A stretch of DNA of 64,000 nt. It comes from Patagioenas fasciata. Taxonomy: Eukaryota > Chordata > Aves > Columbiformes > Columbidae. This document shows positions 61,018 through 64,000 of this stretch, piece after piece (position 1 is the first letter of the stretch; each line of letters begins with the position of its first letter). Below the pieces are notes generated by a model. The model had not been told where the DNA came from. It saw nothing but the letters and a program-made list of their open reading frames with translations, and searched no databases. The DNA is taken from positions 33,829,501-33,893,500 of the forward strand of contig NC_092523.1 in assembly GCF_037038585.1 (NCBI RefSeq), in the 5' to 3' direction. The translations under genes and the position numbers were made by a program.

Positions 61018-64000
61018 GTAAGGGGCGGCGGGAGGGTCCGGGGGGGCCGCCTGGGGTGGGGAGCTGCGGCTGCGGGGCGCAGCGGTGTGGCCTCTTCTGT
61101 CGGTAAAACTTTGCCCGGGTGTGGAACTCCAGGGCTGGGCGCTCTTAGCGTTCGTCCCTGCGAGCAGTTACAGGCTGTGACAGGTGCCAAGGGCTTCGTT
61201 TTTCGTACCGAGTCGGTGATGGAGGGGCTGAGTGTATTTTTAGCACCCGCCACCAGATCCTGGTCCTATTTTTAGCTCTCGATAGTTCCCACCTAGCAAA
61301 ACCGACAAGTAAACCTTACTTAAGAATAAAATTTAGAGATGGTGCTGGGGATGCTGCTGCAGCATACGGTGTGTGTCTGTGCATGCTGGATGCTATTCTG
61401 ATCGATTTTCTTTGAGTTACAGAAATGCCTCCAGCAACGAATACTATGATTGGAGCTTCAAATCAAGTAAATATTAAGTTATAGACATTGCAGTATTCAG
61501 GGAAAGAAAAAAACAAAACAACAACAAAACAATCACCACAAGATAGTGATTTCATTTTTTTTGTTCACCTCCTACTCGCTATCTGGGTCTTTGGGGAATG
61601 GGAAACATCTGACAGAAAACAGATCTGGCACATTATTAAAAAATAAATCTCTAATTTTGACAGGATAGGTTCTGTGAGTGTCTGAGTAAATCCCTCTTAA
61701 TTCATGGATTATTGGTCAGACAGGCTGGAACTTCTTCAGATTCATTCTGCTTTATCGTGTCAGACCAGCTGCTGCGCACATGTACCAAGTCTGTGCACTC
61801 AAAGCCCTATGCATCTCTCATTGAAAAAAATCTGGTAGCATGTGAAGAGAGCTGCATTGTTAATGAAAGCAGAATTTAATTCCATGACACCTGAGACACT
61901 GCTTGCCTCCCCGCCCCCAACTACCTGTCAGGTTCTTTATTATAGCTCAAGTAAGTTAATTAGCTAGTGGTTTGTATGAGGGGGGAGGGTGTGTGTGGAA
62001 TTTGAGCCTGGGCTTTGCTATAAGCTAGTCTAATAAAGATAGCTAATACTGGACTTCAGCAAACAGTGGCATGCTTAACTTTCTAAGGTTAAGTCAGGTA
62101 GTTCAAACGGATTGTACATTTCAGTTTTATTTGGCCACAGTGGAATGCCAACACACAGAATCAAAAGGAAGACAGTTGTTTTTTTTTTTTTTTTTCCCCT
62201 CCCTATATTTGTCACTGATGTAAATTCTAAAAGCTATATTCTCTTCTTGCTTTCATTGATAGAAATTTCATTCACTGGAGCTGGCAAGGTTACACACTGC
62301 AATACTATGTATTTGAGAAGAGAATCAGCCTCCAGAAGTCCAAGTCAGCACTTGACTACCTTGGTTCTCAGGGAAATTTTTCAGCTGAAGGGAGAATGGG
62401 TTGAGATAGACATGTTACTGGGGTTACTCCAGGGGAAAGGCTGATATTCTGTTCCCCCTCAATTACTGAACATGTACTTCAGTGCTTCCGTGGGGAGTTT
62501 ACAATACAGATGTGTCTGGTAATAAGTCTGAAATAAATATGATGCCTGTTTTCTGAAAATATAACTGAATCACTGGACTCTGTGTGCGCATATTCTCTAC
62601 TGTAGGTCTCACATAATGCCTCTTGAATCCCAACACGTGCTCATGTGCTCATTCTTATTGCATTTCTTGTTCTTGCCTTTACTGTCATAGTAACTGTTAA
62701 GAACTGCAGCAAACTGGCAACAGTTACCTCCTACAGTTAGGAGAGCAGGGTGTTCTGAACATAATTATTTTAGACTGTAACATGAACTAATTACTGGTTT
62801 ACCCTCTGAAATTAAGGATTAATTAAAACAAGTAAATACTTGGTACAAGATGGGGAATAGTTTATAGTCTGTTGTAGGAAAAAATAAATAGTAAGTCTTT
62901 AAAGTCTTGTCTTCAAAGGGTTGTTTTGTTTTTTGTTTTTTGGTTTTTTTTTTAGTACATGGATAAATGGAAACTTTAGAAAGAACATAATTAATGAGCT
63001 TGAAAAAAGGTGTGTGAAGTGTTTTTAACTAATCCTGCAAAAACCTGTGCTCGGGCATAACTTTGCTTAAATGAGCACCACTATTAAACTTGGCATTGAA
63101 TTAAGAAGGGGTTACTCAGGTGAGTAACTTTATGAGGAAGCATAAGTATTTAGAAAACACTGGCCTGTGTGTATGAAGAAAAGTTTCCTAAATCTTGTTT
63201 ACACTAAATCAAATTATTAAGGAAGAGATTACATTGAAAATAATCTGATTTATACATACAACTAATTTGTAACTTGCTAATTATAAAGACAGTTACAGCT
63301 TTTCACAGACCTGTAATAAGAAATTTCTGATTTTACAACAACCTACATTAATAAGTCTTTTGCTGGCACATTTATTGAGGAAAAAGGACACAGGATGAAA
63401 ATTCCACTGGAAAAAGGTCAGGGAGGCACAGAAGATACCTCCTGAAGAATATATAATTCACTGAAGACTTTCTTCCTCCTTTGCAAGAGAGGACTAGCAG
63501 AAATAAGGAGTATTTTAACACCACCAAAAAGGTAGACATGGTGGGGAAAACATCTTGCATCTCTGCCCCACTCTCTATTATATAAATATTTTTTCAGAAG
63601 ATAACTACAAATTGAACCTGTGGACTTGCAATTTAAAAAGTGCATTGGGAAATAGTAGGAAGGCCTAGAAAAACCTTCTCAACAAGTGGTATAACCTTCC
63701 TGACAGTCAGAAGGTTAGTAAAAGACACTGACCAAAGCAGAGAAATCAGTATCTCAAAGAAGTTTATCTCAGCAAGCGAGGAGTGTCTGATACTACAGAC
63801 TCCTTCATAGTCACAAGCATGGCTTCAGTAGATGCTCTTCTAGACACAGAAGCTGATGATGCAACTGGTAGGATCCTCTTTTATTTAATGTGCTTGACTT
63901 GTAATAAGCTTCATAGTTCTGGTTTGTTTTTTTTTTTTTTTTTTATGGTGACTTTGTAATCTAACAGGCACCTGACACCAATTCAGTTCTGATGGGAACA
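61018..64000 (+). other. MTNR1A: MTNR1A intron 1 (5' part, continues past window)
   Basis: It begins with the donor GTAAGG and becomes AT-rich after about 61250. MTNR1A intron 1 is several kilobases long in vertebrates, consistent with no exon 2 here. It holds an A/C-rich tract near 61509-61545 and T-rich tracts near 62178-62196, 62925-62955 and 63926-63944. No gene or known repeat family is seen. Confidence 0.85.

Larger units (their letters stand above)
58930..61120. promoter_or_regulatory. CpG island over MTNR1A promoter and exon 1
   Basis: The base composition changes abruptly from AT-rich to strongly GC-rich with many CpG. The densest parts are about 59040-59700 and 60000-61090. The island covers the TATA box, 5' UTR and exon 1 of MTNR1A. 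It extends about 1.6 kb upstream of the TATA box, which is wide enough to hold a second start or enhancer. Many long open frames here on both strands are due to GC content. Confidence 0.85.

Noticed and set aside
60269-61253. Long antisense open frames (225-243 codons) across the MTNR1A promoter and exon 1
   Set aside because: They lie in the CpG island, where stop codons are rare on every frame. The translations are low-complexity Ala/Arg/Pro/Gly, and the sense strand already has a proven exon here.
1-64000. Search for tRNA, snoRNA, microRNA hairpins or CRISPR-like arrays
   Set aside because: I saw no A/B-box tRNA pattern, no C/D or H/ACA layout, no long pre-miRNA-type hairpin and no regularly spaced direct repeats, but a by-eye search can miss small RNAs.

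Overview
This is a vertebrate nuclear window, almost certainly from a bird. It carries several CR1 LINE fragments with the typical avian 3' end, a bird-type solo LTR, and long GT-AG introns. It has no prokaryotic features. The coding sequence matches two neighbouring genes that also sit side by side on human 4q35: FAT1 (atypical protocadherin FAT1) and MTNR1A (melatonin receptor 1A). Both lie on the + strand.

Positions 133-22419 hold the 3' third of FAT1. I joined 15 exons by their splice sites and reading phase, and they give one continuous frame of about 1,511 residues ending in a stop. In order they encode the end of one cadherin repeat, five more cadherin repeats (the last of the array), a FAT-specific spacer, an EGF domain, a laminin-G domain, four more EGF domains, one transmembrane helix, and a cytoplasmic tail with proline-rich motifs and a C-terminal PDZ ligand. 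The last intron (16557-21793) contains a strong candidate for a skipped 60-nt cassette exon (18600-18659). It keeps the frame and its translation resembles a segment of the FAT3 tail. The 3' UTR runs to poly(A) signals near 23240-23256 and possibly 23485.

Positions 23500-58900 are AT-rich intergenic DNA in which I find no convincing gene. It holds four CR1 fragments (25441-25800 minus, 36775-36992 plus, 42860-43640 plus, 46951-47390 minus), a probable ancient MIR SINE (47965-48095), a solo ERV LTR (54142-54656), and several strand-asymmetric A/C-only or T/G-only tracts.

A CpG island starts near 58930 and contains the MTNR1A promoter: a TATA box at 60577, GC boxes, canonical E-boxes, a D-box-like site and a MEF2-like site. 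Exon 1 of MTNR1A follows, with the start at 60825 and the donor at 61018. The rest of the window is the first part of MTNR1A intron 1; exon 2 lies beyond the end.

The two genes are neighbours rather than partners. FAT1 is a giant adhesion and planar-polarity protein, and MTNR1A is a Gi-coupled receptor for melatonin. The most interesting points are the FAT1 cassette exon and the clock-type binding sites together with a short upstream ORF at the MTNR1A promoter.
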